DNA of 64,000 nucleotides, taken from an uncultured Bacteroidia bacterium (GTDB taxonomy: Bacteria > Bacteroidota > Bacteroidia > Bacteroidales > UBA932). A model generated the notes under the pieces. The model saw only the letters and a list, made by a program, of their open reading frames with translations. It was not told where the DNA came from and ran no database searches. The stretch covers positions 33,101 to 97,100 of the forward strand of contig CACYHF010000007.1 in the NCBI GenBank assembly GCA_902774155.1. The letters run 5' to 3'. The position numbers and the translations under genes were made by a program. Positions 46,412 to 56,100 of the stretch are shown one piece after another; the stretch's first letter is position 1, and the number at the start of each line of letters is the position of its first letter.

Positions 46412-48004
46412 CTATTCTGCCATCTGGTTTATTAACTTGTTATAATCGCTTTCTCTATTAGGAATCATCCATGTCCAATGATTCTTCTCTTCGGGTTTCA
46501 CCGTGATGGCAAAATTCGCATGCCAGCTGCCACCTTTTGCGATAGAAGTACGGACCATTGTATCTCCCCAACGCTTGAAGTCGAACCAATCATGGCCCTC
46601 GCCCCATAGATGAAAACGACGATATAGTTTAACCTCTGCAAGCAGTTCGTCTCCTGTTTTTGTGCAGTCATACGCAGCGTCATAGGTCTTATTAATCTCG
46701 TTAAGAATCTGCTGTGCTCTGGCGTCATTATTGGTGTGGCAAGATGCTTCGGCTTCAATGAAAGACATTTCCGCCAGACGGAAGAGCGGGAAACAACCAC
46801 CACCAGGCATAAAGGAAGCCTGGAACTTGTATTGCATATACATGAATACTTGGCTGGCTTCGTTCATCTTGGATGCATAATCGGCTTTGGCCCGTTTGTA
46901 GAGAGCAGAGGAGGACTTTGCGTTGCCATTGGTCTTGTTCAAGTTCTTGTCGTTGTACTCGGCTTCGGTGGGGATTAGGAACATTGTACGGCGCTCATCG
47001 CTCTCCGGAATTTGGTCAATCAGCTGTTTTGAAATGGCGAACGGGTAGTTTTTACAGCTGCCGGCAGAAGAGTTGGAGCCGATATAGGCAAAGAACGAAT
47101 AATAGTAGAGGGTCTGATCCTCAGCCTCGTAGACGCTCCATATCCATTCGCTGTTCTCGGAGTTAAAACCGCTGTTCATATATTCATTCTTGGACATGTA
47201 CTCATACCCTTTACTGGCCATTGCGGCGTATTTAGCTGCATTCGCCCAATCCTCGCGGGTGATGGCTGCGCGCGCATAGACGGCGTAGGCGACATCGATA
47301 TCGGGAAGGAAGTTGTGTTCCGGGAATGAAGAGTATGCGGTATAGCGGGTTAAACCAGAGGAGGAAAAGAGCTGGATAGCCTCATCCAAGTCAGCATAGA
47401 TTTGAGCATATATCTTTTGAACGGGAGACTTTGCCAAGTCACCGGTACTGCTGTCAAGACGGAGTGGCAGGCCATCGTTTTCTACCACGCCGTCACTCCA
47501 ACGGCGGCAGTAAAACTGGACGAGCTGGAGATAACTGTAGGCGCGGTACACCAGGCCCTGAGCCTTGATGAACTGTCGTTCAGATTCCAGGCCGGTCGCC
47601 CCGTCAATTTTTTCGATAACGGCGTTGGCGTTGCCAATCAACTTATAGTAATAAAACCAGGGATAGATGAGATAGTTGCTGGTAGTTGATTCGTGCCAGT
47701 TGCTGTTAATGGTATTGGTCCAGCCGGTAAGATTGCATTTTTGGGCGTCGTTACCCATAAAATTGTTGTACCAGTTTATTATGGTGCCTTCACCATTCAT
47801 ACCCTGGGTTCCCAAATACTGGGTGGTCATCATCTTAGCCAGGCCATTGATTGCCGTGCGCGCCATTTCTGTGGAGGCAAAGATGGTGGCTGGAGATTCC
47901 GAACTTTCCGGAGCGACCTCAAGGTATTCCTTTGTACAGGAGACAGAAATAAGGGCCGTAAAAGCAATTAAAGCGCTCAGTATGTTATTAATTTTCATAT
48001 TCAT
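46412..48004 (-). CDS. SusD/RagB-family lipoprotein, partner of susC1 (invertible locus)
   Basis: A 530-residue surface lipoprotein; signal MKINNILSALIAFTALISVSC from the second ATG at 47998, with another ATG at 48004. It is clearly paralogous to the SusD across the recombinase (shared SPATIFA, KMMTTQY and GLNGEGTI-type stretches, and the C-terminal LYRRFHLWGEGHDWFDFKRWGDT). Unlike that paralogue it keeps the segment KTYDAAYDCTKTGDELLAE before this motif. Base composition is visibly lower in GC than in the paralogous pair, hinting at a different history. The ligand is unknown. Confidence 0.93.
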   Translation of the reverse strand: MNMKINNILSALIAFTALISVSCTKEYLEVAPESSESPATIFASTEMARTAINGLAKMMTTQYLGTQGMNGEGTIINWYNNFMGNDAQKCNLTGWTNTINSNWHESTTSNYLIYPWFYYYKLIGNANAVIEKIDGATGLESERQFIKAQGLVYRAYSYLQLVQFYCRRWSDGVVENDGLPLRLDSSTGDLAKSPVQKIYAQIYADLDEAIQLFSSSGLTRYTAYSSFPEHNFLPDIDVAYAVYARAAITREDWANAAKYAAMASKGYEYMSKNEYMNSGFNSENSEWIWSVYEAEDQTLYYYSFFAYIGSNSSAGSCKNYPFAISKQLIDQIPESDERRTMFLIPTEAEYNDKNLNKTNGNAKSSSALYKRAKADYASKMNEASQVFMYMQYKFQASFMPGGGCFPLFRLAEMSFIEAEASCHTNNDARAQQILNEINKTYDAAYDCTKTGDELLAEVKLYRRFHLWGEGHDWFDFKRWGDTMVRTSIAKGGSWHANFAITVKPEEKNHWTWMIPNRESDYNKLINQMAE

Positions 48005-48018
48005 GGCGATTCATGGGA

Positions 48019-51000
48019 TTAAAACCGAACATTGAGAGCAAGGGTCATCACACGCGGTGTGACGAGGTAATTGGATTGTACGCCGCTGCGAGATTGCTGC
48101 GGGTTTAAACCCTGACGTGCAGACCAGGTAACAAGGTTTTCAATATTGGCGCTAATAGAAACACCCTGGAGGCTTATCGGAGTCAGCCATTTCTTAGGCA
48201 ACTGATAAGTGAGAGACAAGTTCTTGAAAACAAGGTAATCTCCTGATATAAGCCAGCGGTTTGTCGTGCCGGCGTTGTTGTCGCTGCTGAGAGCAGTATT
48301 TATCTGCGGAATACCGTTTGGATTGATACGGTCGGCGGAAGTCTCCGACATGCCGGCGGGCGCTTCTTTCCATGCGTTGATGAGGTCTTCGTGCTTGCTG
48401 CTGGGATTACCGGAAAGGGACATCAAACCGGCATAAACATCATCATAAACCTGACCGCCAAGGCCATATGTGAACAGGGTGGAAAGCGTAAAGTTCTTCC
48501 AGCTGAGATTCAAGCCAAAACTACCAAAAGCCTTGGGAAGCGAGGACGTTCCAGTGAATTCACGGGCGCCATAGCTGGATGGTTTATACACATAGGGCTT
48601 GCCATTGATAATAACATAGTTATCTGCAGCCATCAGGGTGTTGGCGACGCCTTCTTCATTTGTGGCGGAACCAAAAAGAATATTACCGTTCTTGGTGTTA
48701 TCATCCGTAATGTAGTACTTTTCGTCATTAAACTTGTACAGGGAGCGGCCTGTCATCTGGTCCACACCTTCGAAGACGTAGAGATAGTATTCATACCGAT
48801 CATGGCCTTCCATAATCTTGTGTGTGCCGGAAATGATACCGTCTTTACGGTTGGCTTCAGGGAGCGTAATGACCCGGTTGCGGAGGAAAGAAACATTTCC
48901 CATAAAATTCAAACGGAAATCCCGAGCCCGGACTATATCAATATCGCCTTCAATTTCAACGCCATGATTAGAGATGGTTCCTAAGTTCTTGGCGACGGTT
49001 GATTCTGCCGAGCTTGTGCTTGTGGCACCGGCGGAAAGCGGATTATACACATCAAAAATCAAGTCGCGGTTGCGCTTGTCGAAATATTCAACGTTGAAAT
49101 TGAGCCGATTAAACAGGCGGGATTCCAAACCAACACCCCAGGATGCGCTGGTCTCCCACTTGATGTCCGGAGACTCCAACTGGGATAACCAGAAGGCACC
49201 TCGGTTGGCGTTTTTACCAGAAGAGTAGAGAAGACGATCGGCATAATAGCCCGCAGAGGCATCGTTACCCACTTCACCGTAATCTGCGCGAAGTTTGAGG
49301 CTGTTTACCCAGGTGATATTCTGCATGAAGGGCTCTCTGGAAATCATCCAGTTGGCACCAATGGACCAGAAATTACCCCACTTTTTGCCTTCTGCGAAGC
49401 GGGAGGATCCGTCCCGGCGGAATGACGCTTCTACGTTGTACTTATCTTGGAAAGCATACCGGACGCGTCCGAGATAGCTTTCAGTGCGATAATAATCACC
49501 GTAAGAGTAAGTCTCCGTTATTTCGGTGAAATTTTTAAGGTAATTCTTACCAGGGAGGACCTCAGCGGTCTTATAGGCATACAAGTATTCACGATTCCAA
49601 TAATAATTCTCATGACCGGCCAGAATATTGAGGTTGTGATCGCCGAACTGGTGTGTCCAGCGCAAGTGCTCTTGCAACTGCCAGTTCAGATAATTATACT
49701 CATAACGGGCGCCGCGGCCATTGTTCCCTTTACCATCGCCTATAACGGCGCTATTGTATGTCTTGTTCGCATCCGTGCGAGTGGACATATTGCCGGTTAT
49801 CGTGAAAGTGAAGTCCTTGAGGAAATAGAACTCGGCCGTTGCCGTTGCATTCATTGTGTTGCGGAAAGAGACATCCTTGTTAAGTTCGTTTTCCCAGAGG
49901 ACGTGGCGGTCGGCATATTGGTTTCGAGTTTGAACAGTAGCACCATCAGCGTTGATATAATCGCCGCCATCCCATTGCTTATTGCCATTCGCATCCAGAA
50001 TATACTGGCCGTAGTTGGCGTTTTCGGGTTCGTTATAATGGAGGTGGGCCGGGTAGACCGGGGCAATTTGCCGTGCAAACATAAACAAGTTTGTATAGCT
50101 ACTTGCGCCAGACTCATTACCGTTCGTGTTAGAATAGTTTTGATGGGTAACATTGATGTTTACACCGGCTTTAAACCATTTGACCGGACGGATGTTCGCA
50201 TTGGCGCGAGCAGAGAAACGCTCGAAGCCGCTGTTCGTTACATAGCCGTTCTCATTCAAATAACCTGCCGAGAAGAAGTAGTCGCTTTTGTCGGTCGCTC
50301 CGCTTCCGCTCAGATTATACTCTTGGCGATAACCATTACGCAAGCCGAATTTATACCAATCCAAGTCGTCGGCGAAATTACTGCTAATCTGAGCGTCCGC
50401 AACCATAGTACCATCGTTATTGAAAAGTTGATCGGCAGGTTTGTCGAACACATTGATCCACACTTTATCAGATATCAGGTTAGCAGAAGCATAGGCGGCC
50501 GCATCTTCTGGAGTTAATCCATTGGCAATCTGTTCGTTTTTCATTCCCTCCCAGTACATTTCCATCCACTGTTTGGCGTTGGCCAGCTTGTACTCCGGAA
50601 TACCGCGTTGATAAATACCCTGTTTTATGTCCAGATTCATTTGGAGGCGACCTTGAGTGCCCTTCTTGGTTGTGATGAGGATAACGCCGTTGGAAGCGCG
50701 GTTACCGTACAGGGCAGCCGATGCGGCGTCTTTCAGCACGGTGATAGACTCAATATCGGCCGGGTTCAAGTCGGAAATATTACCGCCAAAGGCAACACCA
50801 TCCAGAATATAAAGTATGGACGAAGAGCCATTAATCGTTCCGACACCACGAATATAAATGTGCGGATCATTACCAGGGGAACCAATCGTGGAATTGACTT
50901 GAACACCGGACACCGTACCTTCCAGGGCAGAAGTAACGCTTGAAGTTGGACGGTTTTCCAGTTTTTCGGCGCTAACCGAGGAGATGGCGCCCGTGAGGGT

Positions 51001-51351
51001 GGAGCGCTTGGCGGCACCATAGGCGATGGTCACTACAGCCTCGTCCAGCAGTTCGCTGTCGGCTTCGAGAGCGACGTTCACGACGTTCTGCACGGGGACT
51101 TCGACGGTCATCATGCCGATGCAGGAGATTTCCAGGGTCTTGGCGTTATTGGGAACGCCAGGGAGAGTGAAATTACCATCCAAATCGGTTACAACACCGA
51201 TGGAGGTCCCCTTCACGATGACAGAAGCGCCCACTGCGGGGGTCCCGTCTTCGGCAAGGGTAATCGTTCCCTTGACCGTACGGTTTTGTGCAAGGACAAG
51301 TTCCAAACAAAGAAGCAATCCAAGCAGGGACAATACTAGTTTTTTACCCAT
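48019..51351 (-). CDS. SusC/RagA-family transporter 1 of the invertible locus
   Basis: A 1110-residue TonB-dependent transporter. It has signal MGKKLVLSLLGLLLCLELVLA, a carboxypeptidase-regulatory-like domain (VKGTITLAEDGTPAVGASVIV), a Ton-box region EAVVTIAYG near residue 105, the plug (IRGVGTINGSSSILYILDGV; KDAASAALYGNRASNGVILI) and a barrel ending in Phe. It runs divergently from the recombinase gene and from its close paralogue at 53127. Codons 111-129 are identical at DNA level to the matching codons of the paralogue, forming a long inverted repeat. The C-terminal body is lower in GC than the paralogue. The start region is also shared as an inverted repeat. Confidence 0.95.
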   Translation of the reverse strand: MGKKLVLSLLGLLLCLELVLAQNRTVKGTITLAEDGTPAVGASVIVKGTSIGVVTDLDGNFTLPGVPNNAKTLEISCIGMMTVEVPVQNVVNVALEADSELLDEAVVTIAYGAAKRSTLTGAISSVSAEKLENRPTSSVTSALEGTVSGVQVNSTIGSPGNDPHIYIRGVGTINGSSSILYILDGVAFGGNISDLNPADIESITVLKDAASAALYGNRASNGVILITTKKGTQGRLQMNLDIKQGIYQRGIPEYKLANAKQWMEMYWEGMKNEQIANGLTPEDAAAYASANLISDKVWINVFDKPADQLFNNDGTMVADAQISSNFADDLDWYKFGLRNGYRQEYNLSGSGATDKSDYFFSAGYLNENGYVTNSGFERFSARANANIRPVKWFKAGVNINVTHQNYSNTNGNESGASSYTNLFMFARQIAPVYPAHLHYNEPENANYGQYILDANGNKQWDGGDYINADGATVQTRNQYADRHVLWENELNKDVSFRNTMNATATAEFYFLKDFTFTITGNMSTRTDANKTYNSAVIGDGKGNNGRGARYEYNYLNWQLQEHLRWTHQFGDHNLNILAGHENYYWNREYLYAYKTAEVLPGKNYLKNFTEITETYSYGDYYRTESYLGRVRYAFQDKYNVEASFRRDGSSRFAEGKKWGNFWSIGANWMISREPFMQNITWVNSLKLRADYGEVGNDASAGYYADRLLYSSGKNANRGAFWLSQLESPDIKWETSASWGVGLESRLFNRLNFNVEYFDKRNRDLIFDVYNPLSAGATSTSSAESTVAKNLGTISNHGVEIEGDIDIVRARDFRLNFMGNVSFLRNRVITLPEANRKDGIISGTHKIMEGHDRYEYYLYVFEGVDQMTGRSLYKFNDEKYYITDDNTKNGNILFGSATNEEGVANTLMAADNYVIINGKPYVYKPSSYGAREFTGTSSLPKAFGSFGLNLSWKNFTLSTLFTYGLGGQVYDDVYAGLMSLSGNPSSKHEDLINAWKEAPAGMSETSADRINPNGIPQINTALSSDNNAGTTNRWLISGDYLVFKNLSLTYQLPKKWLTPISLQGVSISANIENLVTWSARQGLNPQQSRSGVQSNYLVTPRVMTLALNVRF
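50966..51021 (-). repeat. 56-bp perfect inverted repeat, left copy (inside susC1)
   Basis: Identical, in opposite orientation, to 53460-53515 inside susC2. It starts at the Tyr codon of the Ton-box region (YGAAKRSTLTGAISSVSA) and is in the same reading phase in both genes. On its Ton-box side a further 11 identical bases follow after one mismatch; beyond that the genes differ at many synonymous sites. Candidate crossover site for DNA inversion. Confidence 0.9.
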
Positions 51352-51376
51352 AGTTGGTTAAGTTTATAAATAGAAT
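51340..51376 (-). repeat. 37-bp inverted repeat over the susC1 start, left copy
   Basis: Matches 53102-53138 in opposite orientation with one mismatch. It covers the last 25 nt of the leader and the first 12 nt of the gene (MGKK). Either a conserved translation start region or a second recombination site. Confidence 0.8.
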
Positions 51377-51402
51377 AATAAAAGTGTTGTTTTGTTCAGA
51401 TT

Positions 51403-51416
51403 GCAATTATAATTGC
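51403..51416. promoter_or_regulatory. Perfect 14-bp palindrome upstream of susC1
   Basis: GCAATTATAATTGC, fully self-complementary, about 50 nt before the susC1 start and next to T/A runs. May be an operator, a recombinase site or part of the promoter. The surrounding 51377-51546 is AT-rich with an A11 run and no gene. Confidence 0.35.
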
Positions 51417-51546
51417 TTTTTTCCAAAAAAAAAAAGAAATCGCCCCCAAAACCGATTTTTTCCCACCTTAATAAATTTTTTAATATTGTCTTGACCCCTT
51501 TCCTTGCCCCTTGCCTTCGCTTCCGCCTCTGTTTCTGTGGCGGCCG

Positions 51547-51681
51547 TTGCCGCCTCAGCGTGTAGAATGCACAGAAGATCGTTTTTTCTGCCAAGGTGGC
51601 ACGGAAAACGGCCTTTATCGGCGAAATCCCAGCCGCCTCGGCATACAGAATGCACAGAACCGCGATTTCCTGTCGAGGCGG
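51547..51681. repeat. REPIN-like element, copy 1
   Basis: A 135-nt element aligning without gaps to 58060-58194 at about 84% identity by eye. It contains two imperfect palindromes bounded by GCCGCCTCGGCA-type units and their complements, each unit being itself able to fold (TGCCG-CCT-CGGCA). It occupies most of the gap before the recombinase gene, inside the putative invertible segment. Confidence 0.75.
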
Positions 51682-51693
51682 TATTCCGAACAA

Positions 51694-51710
51694 TGTTGTG
51701 CGCATGTTGT
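51694..51710 (+). repeat. 17-nt direct repeat flanking the recombinase gene, left copy
   Basis: TGTTGTGCGCATGTTGT, 15 of 17 identical to 53020-53036 on the other side of the gene. Could be recombinase-binding sites; function not shown. Confidence 0.4.
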
Positions 51711-51727
51711 TTGCACAAAATAGCTTT

Positions 51728-52999
51728 ATGAATACAATTACTTTTGCTCCAACCATACCGACTAGGCAAAAAAGGCCAAACGGTACATACAATGTCAAAA
51801 TACGCATTACTTTCAAGCGAAAATCCCGTTTCCTTTCCACGACTCTTTTTGCGTCGTCTGCCGACCTGACAGTCAGGACCTTGAAACTAAAACAAGGCCC
51901 CCTGTTGACGCGCAGTTATATCCTCATCGGAGAAATGCAGCAAGCACTCGCGTGCCTTTCTCCTTTCGATTTGTTAAACATGGAGGTGGACGATATTATT
52001 AAGGTTATCCAGACAAGCGCACAGAAAGAGTGCTTTGCCCTGGACTTCTTTACCTGGAGCGAAGCACAGATTCTGAAAAAAACACCGGGCGCACGCCATA
52101 ATTATACCCTGGCGCTCCATGCGTTCGGCCGCTTCCTGGGCCATCATAGCATAGATATCAACAGAATCACGTCTAAAATGGTGCACGATTTTTCCATTTA
52201 CTTGGAATCAGAAAAGAAATTTCACGGAAGTGCCTACAGCAAAAACGCGAAACCCACCAACGTACCCAAAAAGAAAGGAGGAGCCTCTATCCGGTACGTC
52301 AAAAGCCTGGGGTCCCTGTTCCGGGCTGCTCAATTGTTTTACAACGACGAGGATGAAGACCGGACACTGATTCCGCGCAATCCTTTCAATCATGTAGCCT
52401 ACGCATCTAAGCCTATACACAGCAAGGGACAGAACAGCCTGTCCTTCGACCTGATGCAGCGAATCATCCTCGAACAAACCGACAAGCCCGCAGAGCGCCT
52501 GGCCCTGGATGTCTTCGTTGTCTCTTTTGGTTTGATGGGTGCCAATCTGGCCGATTTATTTGCCGCCGGTCCCTTTGAAGGTAAGACATGGTGTTACTAT
52601 CGGCAAAAAACTCAATCCCGTCGGGCGGATCGTGCCGAAATGAGAGTGGTCGTTCCGGACTGTCTATCCCCTTTCCTTGCCCGGATCGCTGATCCCCAGA
52701 ATAGGAAATGGCTGCGCCTATATCTGCTTCATAAAGATAAAAACCGCGTTAACAGCCAAATCAACCGCTGGCTTCGCATCTGGCAAAAGCGGAACGGTGT
52801 GGCGGATTTCACTCTTTACGCCGCCCGGCACACATGGGCTACGCTGGCCCGAAGTTGTGCGAAGGTGGATAAAACCACCATTGACGAATGCCTGGCTCAT
52901 TCCGGCTCCTTGAAAATGGCCGACATCTATGTTGAAAAGGACTGGAATGTAATCAACATGGCAAACGAAAGCCTGTTGCAGCTTTTCGCCTGGCCCTAG
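51728..52999 (+). CDS. Tyrosine recombinase (Bacteroidales integrase family) between divergent susC genes
   Basis: A 423-residue site-specific recombinase. The N-terminus (MNTITFAPTIPTRQKRPNGT onward) is the arm-type domain common in Bacteroidales integrases; a SAM-like core-binding domain spans about residues 105-220 (YTLALHAFGRFLGHHSIDIN). The catalytic domain shows the beta-strand Lys in RQKTQSRR, box II YAARHTWAT, LAHSG and the nucleophile Tyr in ADIYVEKDW. The first catalytic Arg position reads FGLMGANLADL, without Arg, a variation I recall from relatives in this order. The ATG at 51728 is chosen because upstream in-frame codons lie in the REPIN-like repeat. Its place between inverted repeats suggests it inverts the segment that carries it. 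No mobile-element cargo is nearby. Confidence 0.9.
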   Translation: MNTITFAPTIPTRQKRPNGTYNVKIRITFKRKSRFLSTTLFASSADLTVRTLKLKQGPLLTRSYILIGEMQQALACLSPFDLLNMEVDDIIKVIQTSAQKECFALDFFTWSEAQILKKTPGARHNYTLALHAFGRFLGHHSIDINRITSKMVHDFSIYLESEKKFHGSAYSKNAKPTNVPKKKGGASIRYVKSLGSLFRAAQLFYNDEDEDRTLIPRNPFNHVAYASKPIHSKGQNSLSFDLMQRIILEQTDKPAERLALDVFVVSFGLMGANLADLFAAGPFEGKTWCYYRQKTQSRRADRAEMRVVVPDCLSPFLARIADPQNRKWLRLYLLHKDKNRVNSQINRWLRIWQKRNGVADFTLYAARHTWATLARSCAKVDKTTIDECLAHSGSLKMADIYVEKDWNVINMANESLLQLFAWP

Positions 53000-53019
53000 T
53001 TTTTTTCGCCGCCCCACCT

Positions 53020-53036
53020 TGTTGTGCGTAAGTTGT
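53020..53036 (+). repeat. 17-nt direct repeat flanking the recombinase gene, right copy
   Basis: TGTTGTGCGTAAGTTGT, matching 51694-51710 at 15 of 17 positions; lies 20 nt after the recombinase stop codon. Possible recombinase-binding site. Confidence 0.4.
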
Positions 53037-53101
53037 GCCATCAGAAGTTTAGCATGAACGCAAGCGCTTGATATTCATCCCTATAGTGGTTACGGGATTA
53101 C

Positions 53102-53138
53102 ATTCTATTTATAAACTTGACCAACTATGGGTAAAAAA
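53102..53138 (+). repeat. 37-bp inverted repeat over the susC2 start, right copy
   Basis: Matches 51340-51376 in opposite orientation with one mismatch (G for A in the leader). Covers the leader end and the first codons of susC2. Confidence 0.8.
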
Positions 53139-56100
53139 ATCGTTTTATCTATGCTGGGCTTGATCCTGTCTCTGGGACTTGCCTTTGCACAGCAGACCCG
53201 TACTGTCACTGGTAAGGTTACGCTCGCCGAAGACGGCTCTGCAGCCGTTGGCGCCGGCGTGGTAGTGAAAGGAACTACTATCGGTGTCATGACGGATGTC
53301 AATGGTAATTTCGTTTTATCCGGCATTCCCGCCAGCGCCAAGACCCTGGAAATCTCCTGCATCGGCATGGTTACCGTAGAGGTGCCCATCCAGAATGTGG
53401 TGAATGTAGCTCTGGAGGCCGACAACGAACTGTTGGAAGAAGCCGTGGTGACCATCGCTTATGGTGCCGCCAAGCGCTCCACCCTCACGGGCGCCATCTC
53501 CTCGGTTAGCGCCGACAAGATTGCCAACCGTCCCACCTCTTCCGTTACCGCCGCCCTGGAAGGCGCCGTAACCGGTGTCCAGGTGAACAGCACCTATGGT
53601 AACCCCGGTTCCAGCCCGTCCATCATGATCCGTGGTAACGGTACCGTGAACGGTAGCTACAGCCCCCTGTACGTGATCGATGGCGTTCCTTTCGGTGGCA
53701 ACATCGCCGACCTGAACCCCGCCGACATCGAGAGCATGACCGTGCTGAAGGATGCTGCATCGGCCGCCCTGTACGGTAACCGCGCTTCCAACGGCGTTAT
53801 CCTCATCACCACCAAGAAGGGCACCGAAGGCCGCTTCTCCGTGACCGCCAGCATCAACGCGGGCGTTTATGAAAGAGGTATTCCCGAGTACGAGCTGGCC
53901 GATGCCCGCCAGTACATGGAAATTGCCTGGCAGGGTCTGAAGAACGACCGCCAGTATTACTATGGCGATACCGGCGCGGACGCCATCACCTATGCCAGCG
54001 AGAACCTCATCGCAGAACGCCTGTACATGAACATCTTCGACAAGGCCGATAACGCCCTGTTCCAGAATGGCAAGCTGGTTTCCGGTATCAACATCAAGAA
54101 CGGCTACAAGGACGATATCAACTGGTTCGACCAGGCCATCCGTAAAGGCTTCCGTCAGGAGTACAACGTTTCCGCCAGCGGTGCCACCAATAAGAGCGAC
54201 TACTACATGTCCGTAGGTTACCTGGATGAGAACGGTTACATGAAGACATCCAAATTCGACCGTCTGTCCGGCCGCGCTGCCGTGAACATCCGTCCTACCA
54301 CCTACATGAAGTTGGGCTTCAATGTGAACGTGACCCACCAGAACTTCAACAACACCTCCACAGGCTCCTCTTCCTATGTGAACCCTTGGATGTATTGCCG
54401 TAACATCGCCCCCATCTATCCGGTGCACCTGCACGACATCAACACCGGTGAATATATCCTGGACGCCAACGGCAACAAGCAGTACGATCCCGGTTCCTAC
54501 ATCGACGCCAATGGCCAGACGATCATCACCCGTAACCAGTACGCCGACCGTCACGTCATCTGGGAGAACGAGTTGAACGAGGACAAGAGCGTGCGCAACA
54601 CCATGAACGCTATCGCTACGGCCGAATTCTACTTCCTGAAAGACTTCACCTTCACCATCACCGGTAACCTGGGCCTGCGCTCCGATACCGAACAGACCTA
54701 CAACTCCGCTGTGATCGGTGACGGTAAGGGTAACAATGGTCGCGGCAGCCGCAACGAGTACAACTATAAGAACTACACCTTCCAGCAGCAACTGCGCTGG
54801 AGCCACCAGTTCGGCAGTCACAACGTGAACGTGCTCCTGGGCCATGAAAACTACGCCAACTTCTACGATTATCTCTACGGTTACAAGACCAACGAGGTAT
54901 TCCCCGGTGTGAACCACCTGCGTAACTTCACGGAAATCACCAGCCTGTACAACTACGGCAACAACTACCGTACGGAATCCTATCTCTCCCGCGTGCGTTA
55001 TAATTATATGGATAAGTACAACGTGGAAGCTTCCTTCCGTCGTGACGGTTCTTCCCGTTTTGCCACGAATGCCCGTTGGGGTAACTTCTGGAGCGTAGGT
55101 GCCAACTGGATGATCTCCAAGGAAGAATTCATGAAGAACGTCACTTGGGTGAACAGCCTCAAACTGCGCGCCGACTTCGGTGAAGTGGGTAACGACTCCG
55201 GTTCCGGTTACTACGGCTACCAGGCCCTCTACACCTCCGGTCAGAACGCCAACAAGGGTGCCTACTGGATTTCCCAGCTGCCCAACTACGACCTCAAGTG
55301 GGAGACCGGTCAGTCCTGGGGTGTGGGTATTGAATCCCGCCTGTTCAACCGCTTGAACTTCAACGTCGAATACTTCGACCGCCGCAACAAGGACCTGCTC
55401 TTCAACGTGATTCTGCCCATTACGGCGGGCGGTACTTCCACCAGTTCCTCCAACCCGTCCATCACCCAGAACATCGGTACCATGAGCAACCGCGGTGTGG
55501 AAATCGAGGCCGACTTTGACATCGTCCGCAGCCGCAACTGGCGTGTGAACATCTTCGCCAACGCCACCTTCCTGAAGAACCGCATCATCTCCCTGCCGGA
55601 GCAGAACCGCAAGGATGGTATCATCGACGGCACCAAGCGCTTCGTGGAAGGCGGCGACCGCTATGCCTTCTGGCTGTATCAGTACGCCGGCGTGGACCAG
55701 CTCACCGGTCTGTCCCTGTATAAGTTCGACGACGAGCGTTTCTACATCACCTCCGACAACACCGCCGACGGTACTGTTCTCTATGGTACTAAGGAAGATG
55801 CCGAAGGCAACGCCCATACCCTGATGGCCGCTACCAACTACACCATCATCAACGGCCAGCCTTATGTGTGGAACCCCGGTTCCTATGGTAAGAAGGACTG
55901 GTCTGGCACCGCCACCCCCACCGCTTACGGTAGCTTCGGCCTGAACGTGAGCTGGAATGGCCTGAGCCTGAGCACCCTCTTCACTTACTCTCTGGGCTCC
56001 AAGGTGTATGACGGTATCTATGCCGGCAAGATGGGTATCAGCGCTACCCCCAGCAGCGCCCATGTGGATAACCTCAAGAGCTGGACGGAGGCTCCCGCCG

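Noticed and set aside
51728-52999. The tyrosine recombinase as integrase of a prophage or conjugative element
   Set aside because: No phage, conjugation or cargo genes adjoin, and no tRNA attachment site is seen. The surrounding genes are SusCD pairs, and the inverted repeats give a better explanation.
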